Shown piece by piece: positions 16,224 through 22,750 of a stretch of DNA of 22,750 bases. Under the pieces are notes generated by a model. It was not told the origin of the DNA, did not search any database, and saw only the letters and a list, made by a program, of their open reading frames with translations. Origin of the DNA: CAYLXP01 sp964387425 (GTDB lineage Bacteria; Verrucomicrobiota; Kiritimatiellia; UBA8416). How positions within the stretch are numbered: position 1 is the stretch's first letter; every line of letters begins with the position of its first letter. Position numbers and translations under genes: made by a program. The stretch is taken from positions 1 through 22,750 of the forward strand of contig CAYLXP010000088.1 in assembly GCA_964387425.1 (NCBI GenBank). Reading direction: 5' to 3'.

Positions 16224-16985
16224 CTAGCGACCTCGCTTGCGGTACTCGGTCGGGGAGATTCCCATCGCCCGTTTGAAGGCGCGGGTGAAATGGCTGTGGT
16301 CGTAGAACCCCGTCTCTTGTGCAATGCTGGCAATCGTATCATGTGTGGATGATAGCAGGTTGCAGCCGGCCCGGATGCGGACGTCGAGAATGTGCTGATG
16401 GGGGCTGATATGAAATACCTCGCGAAACCGGCGTTCAAACTGTCGGGGAGACAGATGGACAGTTCCGGCAAGCTCATCAAGCTTAATGGGCCGGGCGTAG
16501 TGCTTACGAACATACTCCAGCACGGCGTTCATTTCGGCATAGGGGCGCAGCGTCTCGTAGGCATCGGTCATATTGCGGGCAATACAGGCCAGGCCGATGA
16601 TATCCCCGTCTTCTGCATAGAGGGGGATCTTCGTGGTCACGAACCAATTGATCGAATTGCTTGGGTCGGGAGCCATTTCCACCCGGTCGATGATGCTCTC
16701 GCCGGTTTCGAACACGTGACGATCATCCTGCACATATGCATCCGCCTGGTCCGGCTCGAAAATATCGTAGTCGGTTTTGCCTAGCATCTCCGATTCGCAT
16801 TCGAACCCGCACAGTCGGACGGCGACATCGTTCGCCATCATCACGCGACCGTCCCGGCTCTTGACCACGAAATAGACTCCGGGAAGGTAGTTGAAAAGCT
16901 GCTGCAGCTGGGCGCCATGCACGGCCTCGCGAAAGGCGTCGCACTCCCGCCGTATCGTAGTCTTTGCGTGGCTGTCGTTACTCAT
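16224..16985 (-). CDS. PAS-domain AraC-family transcriptional regulator
   Basis: Protein of 253 aa. Residues about 24-141 form a PAS domain (LFNYLPGVYFVVKSRDGRVMMAND, GKTDYDIFEPDQAD, GDIIGLACIARNMTD). Residues about 152-250 are an AraC double helix-turn-helix (LDELAGTVHLSPRQFERRF and IAQETGFYDHSHFTRAFKRAMGISPTEYRK). A PAS sensor replaces the usual cupin sugar-binding domain, so the signal may be a small ligand or redox cue rather than a sugar bound in a cupin. The ATG is 1 nt after the gluQ stop, with AGGAG 6 nt upstream inside gluQ. It directly precedes the DUF1080/sulfatase operon and is the best candidate for its activator (inference from position). Confidence 0.93.
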   Translation of the reverse strand: MSNDSHAKTTIRRECDAFREAVHGAQLQQLFNYLPGVYFVVKSRDGRVMMANDVAVRLCGFECESEMLGKTDYDIFEPDQADAYVQDDRHVFETGESIIDRVEMAPDPSNSINWFVTTKIPLYAEDGDIIGLACIARNMTDAYETLRPYAEMNAVLEYVRKHYARPIKLDELAGTVHLSPRQFERRFREVFHISPHQHILDVRIRAGCNLLSSTHDTIASIAQETGFYDHSHFTRAFKRAMGISPTEYRKRGR

Positions 16986-16986
16986 G

Positions 16987-17973
16987 TCAGCTCCTGATTT
17001 CCAAGTATCGTCTTACCTCATCGGTCAAGACAGCCGGCTCCCTGGAGAGCGTTGCCAGGTCGAAACGCTGAAGAAGGTCCTGCGGAAACAGGGTCTCCCC
17101 CCACTCGGCCCAGCCGCACCAGTGGGCCAGCAACCCGACGATGGCCCCGGGTGCCACGCCCTGCTGGCGTAACGTGCTGATGCGCGTGTCGCCATGCCGC
17201 TTGGCGAGACGCCGGCCATCAGTGCTGACCACGAGAGGGACATGGATGAACTCCGGCTGCTCCAGCCCCAGGGCTTCGTACAACAGGATCTGCCGGTGGG
17301 TCGTGGGCAGCAGATCGTCGCCGCGCAAGACCTCGCTAATGCCCATCGCCGCATCATCCACAACGACAGCCAGCATGTAGCCCGCCCCATCTTCATGGCG
17401 TGCAATCACGAAATCCCCGACAGCCGTGCGCACGTGCTGATCCTGGGCCCCGTGGAATCCATCCACGAAGCGAACGTGCTCATCGGCGACGCGATATCGC
17501 CACGCCGGAATGCGATCCTTTGGCAGCTCCGCATTCGCCTCGTCAAAACTCGCATAGCGGTCGCGGCAGGTACCTGGGTAGCGCAGCCCGTCTTCGCCGG
17601 CATGCGGGGCGCTCTGCGCCGACTCCACATCGCTGCGCGAACAGGTGCAGGGATACACCATGCCGGCATCCGCCAACCGGTAGAGGGCTTCACGGTAGCG
17701 GCCAATGCGCTGCGACTGCACGTAAGGGGCGTGGGGGCCCCCGCAGTCCGGGCCCTCGTCCCAGTCTAGCCCCAACCAGCGCAAATCATCCAGCGCCTGC
17801 TCAGCGGTGCCGGGCTTCACCTTGGGGTGGTCCAGGTCCTCCATCCGCATCATCACCGTTCCGCCCCGCGCGCGGATCGATAGCCACGCCAGCAGAAAGC
17901 TGCGCGCATTCCCCAGGTGCAATGCCCCCGTCGGACTCGGCGCCAGACGGCCCCTGACCTCCGGCGCACTCAT
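16987..17973 (-). CDS. gluQ: Glutamyl-Q tRNA(Asp) synthetase
   Basis: Class I synthetase paralog, 328 aa, that attaches glutamate to the queuosine base of tRNA-Asp rather than to a tRNA 3' end. It holds the glutamyl-tRNA synthetase catalytic domain without the anticodon-binding domain. Visible: the HIGH-type motif APSPTGALHLGNA (11-23), a KMSKS variant LAKRHGD (K258), and the zinc site C109-x-C111...Y132...C136 (YPCTCSRSD, RYPGTCRDR). The ATG at 17973 has GGAGG 5 nt upstream. It is the first gene of a pair with the PAS-AraC regulator (1-nt gap), an unusual partner for a tRNA-modification enzyme. Confidence 0.95.
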   Translation of the reverse strand: MSAPEVRGRLAPSPTGALHLGNARSFLLAWLSIRARGGTVMMRMEDLDHPKVKPGTAEQALDDLRWLGLDWDEGPDCGGPHAPYVQSQRIGRYREALYRLADAGMVYPCTCSRSDVESAQSAPHAGEDGLRYPGTCRDRYASFDEANAELPKDRIPAWRYRVADEHVRFVDGFHGAQDQHVRTAVGDFVIARHEDGAGYMLAVVVDDAAMGISEVLRGDDLLPTTHRQILLYEALGLEQPEFIHVPLVVSTDGRRLAKRHGDTRISTLRQQGVAPGAIVGLLAHWCGWAEWGETLFPQDLLQRFDLATLSREPAVLTDEVRRYLEIRS

Positions 17974-18065
17974 ATGTCCCTCCTGCGGCCAGGAAGACCA
18001 GGAATCGCAACGCCATCATGTGTGCTCGTCTTGTCAAGGCTCATGCTCTACACACTACCATCAAT

Positions 18066-18078
18066 TGCGTGACACGCA
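18066..18078. promoter_or_regulatory. 13-bp perfect palindrome, possible operator
   Basis: TGCGTGACACGCA is an uninterrupted palindrome around one central base, in the 135-nt gap between the sigma-54 activator and gluQ. The arms are too close for an RNA hairpin, so a protein-binding site is more likely. Closer to gluQ, on the minus strand, a consensus -35 TTGACA is present without a clear -10. Confidence 0.3.
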
Positions 18079-18108
18079 TCAAAGAAATACCAAAGCGCAT
18101 TTTCATCC

Positions 18109-19263
18109 TCAGGCCGCGTGCAGAGAATGATGCGTCTCGATGTCCTGGATAGCCTTCGCAACGGGAAGGGATGCCATCTTCCTGTAGAGCTTTGAACGAT
18201 CAATGCCCAACAGGCGTGCCGCTTGGGACACATTGCCACCGGCTTTCTGCAACGCCTTGGCAATGAGCTGTGCTTCCGCTTGGTCAATGTTTAGAGGGAG
18301 GGTTTCCGCATCTTCGTTGTGGTGTATGCGAACCTCTCTGGCCGCTGGCCGGATCAGCCCATTCGGTGGCGTAAGAAACTCAAGATGCCGCACGCTAATG
18401 TCGTCACCGCGGCTGGTGATCACTGCACGCTGGATGATGTTCTTGAGCTCGCGGACATTCCCGGGGTAGTCGTATCGCTGAAGACAAGCCAACGCCTCTG
18501 TCGTGATTATGGGGCGCGCCTCCTTCATGCCCTCGGTGAAGAGGTCGACAAAGTACTCCGCGAGCCTGGTGATCTCCTTCTTGCGTTGCCGCAACGGCGG
18601 CACATCAATCGTGTAGACTGCAAGACGATAGTAGAGGTCAGAGCGGAACGTCCCCTTCTCAATGCAGGCTGGCAGGTCTGCATTCGTGGCCGCAATAATC
18701 CGAACATCTACCTTAACCTCATCGTGCGCGCCAATGGGCCGAATCCAACCCGAGTCGAGAACACAGAGCAGTTTTGTTTGAAGATGAATCGGCATATCGG
18801 CAATCTCATCCAGGAAAAGTGTGCCGCTGTCTGCCAACTCGAAGTAGCCAATCTCATCGGTCACGGCTCCGGTGAAGGCCCCCCGCCGATGCCCGAAGAG
18901 CAACGACTCCGCGAGGTCGCCCGGAATGGCAGAGCAGTTGATGGGAACAAAGGGACGTGAGGCTCTCGATCCTCCCAGGAGAATCGCATGCGCCACTAGC
19001 TCCTTACCCGTTCCGCTCTCCCCAGTAATCAGCACAGGCGCGTCCGTTGCGGAGCGGGCAAGCTTTACTTTGTGCATAACCTCGCGCGATACTGATGACG
19101 CTATGACAAATGTTTCCTCGTCAAAGCCAGGCGTAGGGTGCCCGCGAAAATCCGACGGAGCCCTTGCCGCGTCACGATGCACCGCAGCCAATGTAGTCAC
19201 CTGTCGGTCCATCTTACCGAAGGAGGTCTCCGGCTTCGTAACCCTCTGCTCGTGCGCAGCCAT
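18109..19263 (-). CDS. Sigma-54-dependent transcriptional activator lacking a receiver domain
   Basis: AAA+ bacterial enhancer-binding protein of 384 aa. Walker A GESGTGKE (81-88), the sigma-54 contact loop GAFTGA (128-133), Walker B GTLFLDEI (147-154), the PGNVRELKN segment (267-275) and a C-terminal Fis-type HTH (about 328-363, GGNVSQAARLLGIDRSKLYRKM). The N-terminal 50 residues are low in structure and hold no receiver, GAF or PAS domain, as in PspF-like activators that are controlled by a partner protein. I chose ATG 19263 because AAGGGG lies 7 nt upstream and TTGAAT/GAAAAT (19305-19310 and 19283-19288, 16-nt spacer) could be its promoter. An in-frame ATG at 19332 lacks a ribosome site. 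No convincing -24/-12 promoter was found nearby. Confidence 0.88.
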   Translation of the reverse strand: MAAHEQRVTKPETSFGKMDRQVTTLAAVHRDAARAPSDFRGHPTPGFDEETFVIASSVSREVMHKVKLARSATDAPVLITGESGTGKELVAHAILLGGSRASRPFVPINCSAIPGDLAESLLFGHRRGAFTGAVTDEIGYFELADSGTLFLDEIADMPIHLQTKLLCVLDSGWIRPIGAHDEVKVDVRIIAATNADLPACIEKGTFRSDLYYRLAVYTIDVPPLRQRKKEITRLAEYFVDLFTEGMKEARPIITTEALACLQRYDYPGNVRELKNIIQRAVITSRGDDISVRHLEFLTPPNGLIRPAAREVRIHHNEDAETLPLNIDQAEAQLIAKALQKAGGNVSQAARLLGIDRSKLYRKMASLPVAKAIQDIETHHSLHAA

Positions 19264-19689
19264 TGCCTTTCCCCTTGGCGATATTTTCCCATATCCGCAA
19301 ACACATTCAAACCGAATGAAAGCTCTTGCCATGACTTTTTTGCCATCGGGGGGGCATTCAGCCAGAATTCTCAGGGTTATGCCGAACGCCCTATCGGGGA
19401 TGCCCCTCGTTTTCCTATAAGCATAATCCTGACACACGTTTAATCCGCTCTGAGAGCGCAACACGCGCGACGCCCCAATCACGATGACCAACCCACCGGC
19501 GCGACCTGCGGCAATGAAGTGCCGAGCCATTCTTGGTGATGCGACGAAACGTCTCGCGTCTCAAGATCCGTAGGGGACCGCAGAATACTTCGCTCGAGAA
19601 ACGGTTGAAGATCATCGGATGAGTCGCTAGGATTCGTGCGTATCGCAGCGTGTGTGATTGCGACCACAGCTTAAAGGAGGGGTACTGTT
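19264..19689. other. Divergent intergenic region, no gene seen
   Basis: 426 nt between the sigma-54 activator and lemA. Short ORFs in it have no domain or credible start. It holds a 13-bp palindrome CGCTCTGAGAGCG (19446-19458), the candidate promoters of both flanking genes, and a strong AAAGGAGG before lemA. Confidence 0.6.
19605..19633 (+). promoter_or_regulatory. Candidate sigma-70 promoter of the lemA operon
   Basis: TTGAAG (19605-19610) and TAGGAT (19628-19633) are separated by exactly 17 nt; 4/6 matches to each consensus hexamer. The predicted leader is about 50 nt, ending in AAAGGAGG (19673-19680), 9 nt before the ATG. Confidence 0.45.
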
Positions 19690-20247
19690 ATGATGTTCGT
19701 TCTAATCGGTGTCGTCGTTGTTGTGTTGCTTGTCATCTTCGGGATGTACAACAGCCTGATTGGCAAGAAGAACAACGTGGAGAATGCGTTCGCCTCGATC
19801 GATACGATCCTGAAGAAACGCTATGATCTGATTCCCAATCTTATCGCGGCCGTGAAGCAGTACATGCAGCACGAACGTGGCATCCTGGAGGAGATCACCG
19901 AACTGCGCTCCAAGGCGATGTCCGGCAACGTCTCGTCCGACGAGGCTATCACGCTGAACAACGCCATCAACAAGGCCATGGGCGGCATCATGGTCGCGGT
20001 TGAGAATTACCCCGACCTGAAGGCCAATCAGAACTTCATGGACCTGCAACGCTCACTCAACGAAGTGGAAGAGCAGCTCTCCGCCGCCCGGCGCGCGTTC
20101 AACGCCGCGGTCACGGACTTCAACAATGCCGTCGAGATGTTCCCGACCAACATCATGGCCGGGATGATGAACTACAAGCGGCGCCAGCTCTTCGAGATTC
20201 CGGAGGCGGAACGCGAGAACGTAAGCGTGAAAGACCTGTTCGCGTAG
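19690..20247 (+). CDS. lemA: LemA family membrane protein
   Basis: Protein of 185 aa, normal length for LemA. One N-terminal membrane segment (residues 1-20, MMFVLIGVVVVVLLVIFGMY) is followed by the family hallmark YNSLIGKKNNVENAFASID, then LKKRYDLIPNLIAAVKQY, a coiled helical region and YPDLKANQNFMDLQ, ending FNNAVEMFPTN. The function of LemA is not settled; it is a membrane-anchored helical-bundle protein often encoded beside other membrane proteins. First gene of a three-gene operon with DUF3137 and DUF3592 proteins; AAAGGAGG lies 9 nt upstream. Confidence 0.95.
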   Translation: MMFVLIGVVVVVLLVIFGMYNSLIGKKNNVENAFASIDTILKKRYDLIPNLIAAVKQYMQHERGILEEITELRSKAMSGNVSSDEAITLNNAINKAMGGIMVAVENYPDLKANQNFMDLQRSLNEVEEQLSAARRAFNAAVTDFNNAVEMFPTNIMAGMMNYKRRQLFEIPEAERENVSVKDLFA

Positions 20248-20259
20248 ATCCTGCTAACC

Positions 20260-20275
20260 CCGGCTTGAGAGCCGG
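20260..20275 (+). other. Intercistronic hairpin between lemA and the DUF3137 gene
   Basis: CCGGCT-TGAG-AGCCGG is a perfect 6-bp stem with a 4-nt loop, 13 nt after the lemA stop. There is no T-tract, so it is more likely an mRNA-stabilising or attenuating element than a full terminator. Confidence 0.4.
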
Positions 20276-20296
20276 CATGAGACGAGGACGGTGACG

Positions 20297-21268
20297 ATGA
20301 AATCAATGGAAGACTTCAAGAGCTTCTACGAGTCCGATCTCCGCCCCACGCTGGAGAAGCTCGAAGGGGAACGCAAAGCCAGCGTGCGCAACTCGCTGAT
20401 TGCCACCGGCGTAATCGTCGTGATCGCCCTCGTTATAGGGGGGGTCATCCTGGGCGGGGGTGGTGAGCCACAGTTCATGCTCTTTGTGGGCGTCATCGGA
20501 CTGATGTTGGCCGCAGGCGCCTGGTGGCTCTTCACGAAGGACTTCAAGTCCAACTTCAAGAATACGATCATCCGGCGGATCATCGAGTACGTGGACCCCA
20601 GCCTCAAGTATGCGCCCACCGGGAAGATCTCGCGCAGCGAGTTTCAGAGCAGCACGCTCTTCAAGCATCGCATCGATCGCTACAAGGGCGAGGATCTCGT
20701 TAAAGGGCAGATTGACAAGACAGCGATTCGGTTCTCCGAGCTGCACGCGGAATACAAGACCGAGTCTCGCGACAGCAAGGGCAACAAGAAGACGCACTGG
20801 CACACGATCTTCAAAGGGCTGTTCTTCATCGCCGACTTCAACAAGGACTTCAACGGCCGCACGGTGGTGTTGCCCGATTCGGCCGAGAAGTTTTTCGGAC
20901 GTCTTGGCAAGAAGCTGCAGGAGTGGAACGTCTCCCGTGACGACCTGGTGAAGATGGAAGATGTCGAGTTCGAAAAGGAATTCGTAGTTTACGGCACGGA
21001 CCAGGTGGAAGCGCGCTACATTCTCTCTACCGCCCTGATGCGGCGCATCCTTGAGTTCAAGCGCAAGATGAAGGTGCCGGTGCACATCGGGTTTGTGCAC
21101 AGCAACATCTACATGGCGCTGAGCATTAAGAAGAACATGTTCGAGCCGCGCATTCTGACCTCCATTCTCGACTTCGGTATGGTGCGGGAATACCTGGAAG
21201 ATCTGATGCTGGCTGTGGGTATCGTGGAAGACATGAATCTGAATACCCGCATCTGGACCAAGGAGTAG
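20297..21268 (+). CDS. DUF3137-family membrane protein
   Basis: Protein of 323 aa with two N-terminal membrane segments (about 34-53, IATGVIVVIALVIGGVILGG; about 60-80, FMLFVGVIGLMLAAGAWWLF) and a large cytoplasmic domain containing FSELHAEYKTESR, HWHTIFKGLFFIADFNKDF and FEKEFVVYGTDQVEARYIL, typical of DUF3137. I prefer ATG 20297 (GAGG 9 nt upstream) over the in-frame GTG at 20291, which would leave only 3 nt to the same site. DUF3137 proteins are commonly encoded next to LemA, supporting a shared membrane function that remains unknown. Confidence 0.85.
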   Translation: MKSMEDFKSFYESDLRPTLEKLEGERKASVRNSLIATGVIVVIALVIGGVILGGGGEPQFMLFVGVIGLMLAAGAWWLFTKDFKSNFKNTIIRRIIEYVDPSLKYAPTGKISRSEFQSSTLFKHRIDRYKGEDLVKGQIDKTAIRFSELHAEYKTESRDSKGNKKTHWHTIFKGLFFIADFNKDFNGRTVVLPDSAEKFFGRLGKKLQEWNVSRDDLVKMEDVEFEKEFVVYGTDQVEARYILSTALMRRILEFKRKMKVPVHIGFVHSNIYMALSIKKNMFEPRILTSILDFGMVREYLEDLMLAVGIVEDMNLNTRIWTKE

Positions 21269-21967
21269 ATGAAGATCCTCCGGACACTCGGCTTCATATT
21301 TGGTGGCATCGGAGTCGTGTTGCTCATCGCGACGCTGCTGGTTGTCGACCACACCAACCGGTTCATGAAGAAGTCGCAGACCGCCTCCGGCGTCGTGACG
21401 GATCTTCGAATTGGGTCCAGTAGCGGTTCGAGTACATCCCGCGCCCACCATCCCGTCGTGCGCTACACGCCTGATGGCGGGGAGGCCATCGAGTTCGTCT
21501 CGAACTTCGGCAGCAGTCCGCCGCGCTACGAAAAGGGGGATGCGGTCACGGTTCGTTACGACCCGGAGTCGCCTTATCGCGCACGGATCGACGGGTTCTG
21601 GGGAACCTGGTTCCCCACGGTTCTGCTGGGCGCCTTGACGGCTGCGTTCGGTATCCCGGGAGCCACACTGCTTATCGTCTTCTATCGCAAGCGGGCTCGT
21701 ATGCAGTGGCTGCGCCTGCACGGTCGTCTCATCAGCACCGACTACCAGGCCGTCACACTGAACACGGCCGTGCGAGTGAATGGCGTCCATCCCTACCAAA
21801 TCGTCACGCGTTGGCAGAATCACGCCAACGGCATTCACTATACCTTCAGTAGCGACTACCTCTGGGAGGACCCCGCGCCCTATGTTGAAGACGGGCGCGC
21901 CATCAACGTACGCATCGACCCCAACAAACCCAAGCACTACATCATGGATCTCTCGTTCCTGCCCTGA
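21269..21967 (+). CDS. DUF3592-like membrane protein with duplicated beta domain
   Basis: Protein of 232 aa whose ATG directly abuts the DUF3137 stop codon; AGGAG (21261-21265) lies in the previous gene's last codons. It has two membrane segments (about 5-27 and 114-139) and two similar extramembrane beta-rich units. The first contains PVVRYTPDGGEAIEF and PPRYEKGDAVTVRYDPESP; the second contains YQIVTRWQNHANGIHYTF and APYVEDGRAINVRIDPNKP. The first matches the DUF3592 pattern, and the second looks like a diverged copy. No catalytic residues are evident. Probably the third component of the LemA-associated membrane module. Confidence 0.78.
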   Translation: MKILRTLGFIFGGIGVVLLIATLLVVDHTNRFMKKSQTASGVVTDLRIGSSSGSSTSRAHHPVVRYTPDGGEAIEFVSNFGSSPPRYEKGDAVTVRYDPESPYRARIDGFWGTWFPTVLLGALTAAFGIPGATLLIVFYRKRARMQWLRLHGRLISTDYQAVTLNTAVRVNGVHPYQIVTRWQNHANGIHYTFSSDYLWEDPAPYVEDGRAINVRIDPNKPKHYIMDLSFLP

Positions 21968-21984
21968 TGGTAGCACAGATGCTC

Positions 21985-22011
21985 TTGATGCTTATTGCCT
22001 CGTGCTATAGG
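21985..22011 (+). promoter_or_regulatory. Weak candidate promoter of the terminal ORF
   Basis: TTGATG (21985-21990) and TATAGG (22006-22011, preceded by TGC as in an extended -10) are separated by 15 nt, shorter than ideal. They sit just upstream of the ATG at 22023, which would leave almost no leader. Confidence 0.22.
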
Positions 22012-22022
22012 CTGCCGCCATC

Positions 22023-22750
22023 ATGATTGAGCAGTCATCTTCCGGCCCTGCCAGGCGAGCTGGCAGGGGCCGCCAACAAAAAGAAGCAGCCTCTGGAAAC
22101 CAGGCGGAGCAAGCTGTCAGGGGCCGTAAACAGAGCGAAGCATCCGGAGGAGAAGCCCCCAGTAACCTTGCTCGGCAGAAGGCATCGAAGGGGGAGGCCC
22201 CCAGTGACCTTGTGTCACTGGAGGCAAAGATCAGGGAGCTTGCACGCCCTCGTCCTATCTATACCCCGGACTCCATCCGCGCCACACACTCCCTCCGGTA
22301 CGATTGGACCGGCTGGCTATCCAAGCAGGCGCCCTTTCCCCCATCGACCCCGGCGGCCATCCACACCAGCAAGGCTGCGTGGAAAGATGACGGTCTTAGC
22401 ATTGTCGACTTTCGCGTCCGGAACGACTCCACGCAGATTCTCTTTGAAGCCTCTCCTTTCGTTAGCCCAGTCCTTGCCGCGCAGCGCATTAAGGGCCGCC
22501 TTCAGCATGCCCTTCGCCAGGCGGGGACACCCGTGACCTTTAGCCGCAAAGTAGCTTTCCGGACCCTTGGGGAAAACACACGCCCCATTGTGGAACGCTA
22601 TCTCGAGAAGCAGGTCGGAAAAGAGGGGTTCGTTGATCCACGTTTCGTCGCCCGCATGCAGGAATTCACAATTGAGGTCGCGGATGTGGACCTCACGATT
22701 CCGGCGGCGACAAACAGCGGTCGGTATTGGTACAATCTGCACCTGGTTCT
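22023..22750 (+). CDS. Partial IS200/Y1-transposase-like protein, long form (C-terminus beyond window)
   Basis: 242 codons are visible; the ORF runs off the window. ATG 22023 is the first start after an in-frame TAG (22008-22010); GTG 22212 is an alternative. Residues 1-62 are low-complexity repeats (GRGRQQKEAASG, GEAPSNL, GEAPSDL). Residues about 85-200 follow the order of a Y1/IS200 TnpA fold: a SLRYDW strand, DGLSIVDFRV, then SPVLAAQRIKGRLQHAL (K157-G158-R159) and FRTLGENTRPIVERYLEKQVG with Y193 where the tyrosine helix is expected. DSTQILF (135-141) stands where an HUH motif (HxH) would be, so this domain appears catalytically degenerate. WYNLHLVL at the very end could be the first strand of a second, intact Y1 domain. 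Recognition is from motif order and memory of long PVC transposase-like proteins, not a search. Confidence 0.5.
   Translation, partial: MIEQSSSGPARRAGRGRQQKEAASGNQAEQAVRGRKQSEASGGEAPSNLARQKASKGEAPSDLVSLEAKIRELARPRPIYTPDSIRATHSLRYDWTGWLSKQAPFPPSTPAAIHTSKAAWKDDGLSIVDFRVRNDSTQILFEASPFVSPVLAAQRIKGRLQHALRQAGTPVTFSRKVAFRTLGENTRPIVERYLEKQVGKEGFVDPRFVARMQEFTIEVADVDLTIPAATNSGRYWYNLHLV
22046..22225 (+). repeat. Palindromes and direct repeats in the 5' end of the terminal ORF
   Basis: Contains a perfect hairpin CCCTGCCAG-GCGAG-CTGGCAGGG (22046-22068) and another, CCAGTGAC-CTTGT-GTCACTGG (22201-22221), both with 5-nt loops. It also holds a 16-mer direct repeat with one mismatch (22155-22170 and 22197-22212, 42 bp apart) and CAGGGGCCG twice, 54 bp apart. 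Both spacings are multiples of three. It may be a REP-like array next to a REP-associated transposase, or a coding repeat. Confidence 0.6.

Noticed and set aside
19264..19530. Upstream extension of the sigma-54 activator by up to 89 codons
   Set aside because: The added residues show no domain, starts at 19332 and 19530 lack ribosome sites, and a promoter-like pattern lies just upstream of 19263.
20303..21976. Long minus-strand open frame (557 codons) antisense to the DUF3137 and DUF3592 genes
   Set aside because: Rich in His/Arg/Asp/Val with no domain or signal, and mirrors the codon bias of two well-supported plus-strand genes; a GC-driven shadow.
22046..22225. Possible CRISPR array
   Set aside because: Repeats are few, differ in length and spacing, and lie in a coding frame with period multiples of three; no spacer-repeat regularity.
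22027..22536. Plus-strand open frame of 169 codons overlapping the terminal ORF
   Set aside because: Arg/Pro/Ser-rich with no motif, while the frame from 22023 shows Y1-like motifs and continues to the window end.

Overview
The window looks like accessory catabolic DNA from a heterotroph of the PVC superphylum (Kiritimatiellota, Lentisphaerota, Verrucomicrobiota or Planctomycetota). This placement is inferred from gene content: three sulfatases side by side, a large PQQ-type beta-propeller protein with a methyltransferase-like N-terminus, a LamG protein, Tat-signal Gfo/Idh/MocA oxidoreductases, a DUF1080 protein and a GC-rich base composition. A run of exactly 100 Ns (4989-5088) marks a scaffold gap, so the sequence is a draft or metagenome assembly. 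No rRNA, tRNA or CRISPR array was seen.

Layout. At the left, a LacI-type repressor (minus) is divergent from a secreted beta-propeller protein (plus), whose stop nearly meets that of a convergent LamG protein (minus, broken by the gap). From 16110 down to 5615 all genes are on the minus strand and very tightly packed: tandem DUF1080 protein, two Tat-exported Gfo/Idh/MocA paralogs, a cytoplasmic Gfo/Idh/MocA enzyme, a TIM-barrel sugar isomerase/lyase-like enzyme and one sulfatase, with ATGA/GTGA overlaps or 1-49 nt gaps. A 196-nt spacer rich in GC palindromes follows, then two more sulfatases and the LamG gene. Upstream lie a PAS-AraC regulator, followed by a probable terminator, and gluQ (glutamyl-Q tRNA-Asp synthetase), one base apart. 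A sigma-54 activator with no receiver domain comes next. On the plus strand there is a lemA-DUF3137-DUF3592 membrane operon, and finally a truncated ORF resembling an IS200/Y1-type transposase with palindromic repeats in its first codons.

How the genes may work together. The central cluster combines desulfation (three sulfatases with intact formylglycine motifs) with the gene set expected for redox-assisted glycoside cleavage: Gfo/Idh/MocA dehydrogenases to make a 3-keto sugar, a DUF1080 (3-keto-disaccharide hydrolase family) protein to cut it, and a TIM-barrel enzyme to process the product. There is no classical glycoside hydrolase or polysaccharide lyase among these genes. My working hypothesis is a non-hydrolytic, oxidation-based pathway for a sulfated glycan or sulfated glycoside, split between periplasm and cytoplasm and possibly controlled by the adjacent PAS-AraC protein. 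Substrate and exact chemistry cannot be read from the sequence.
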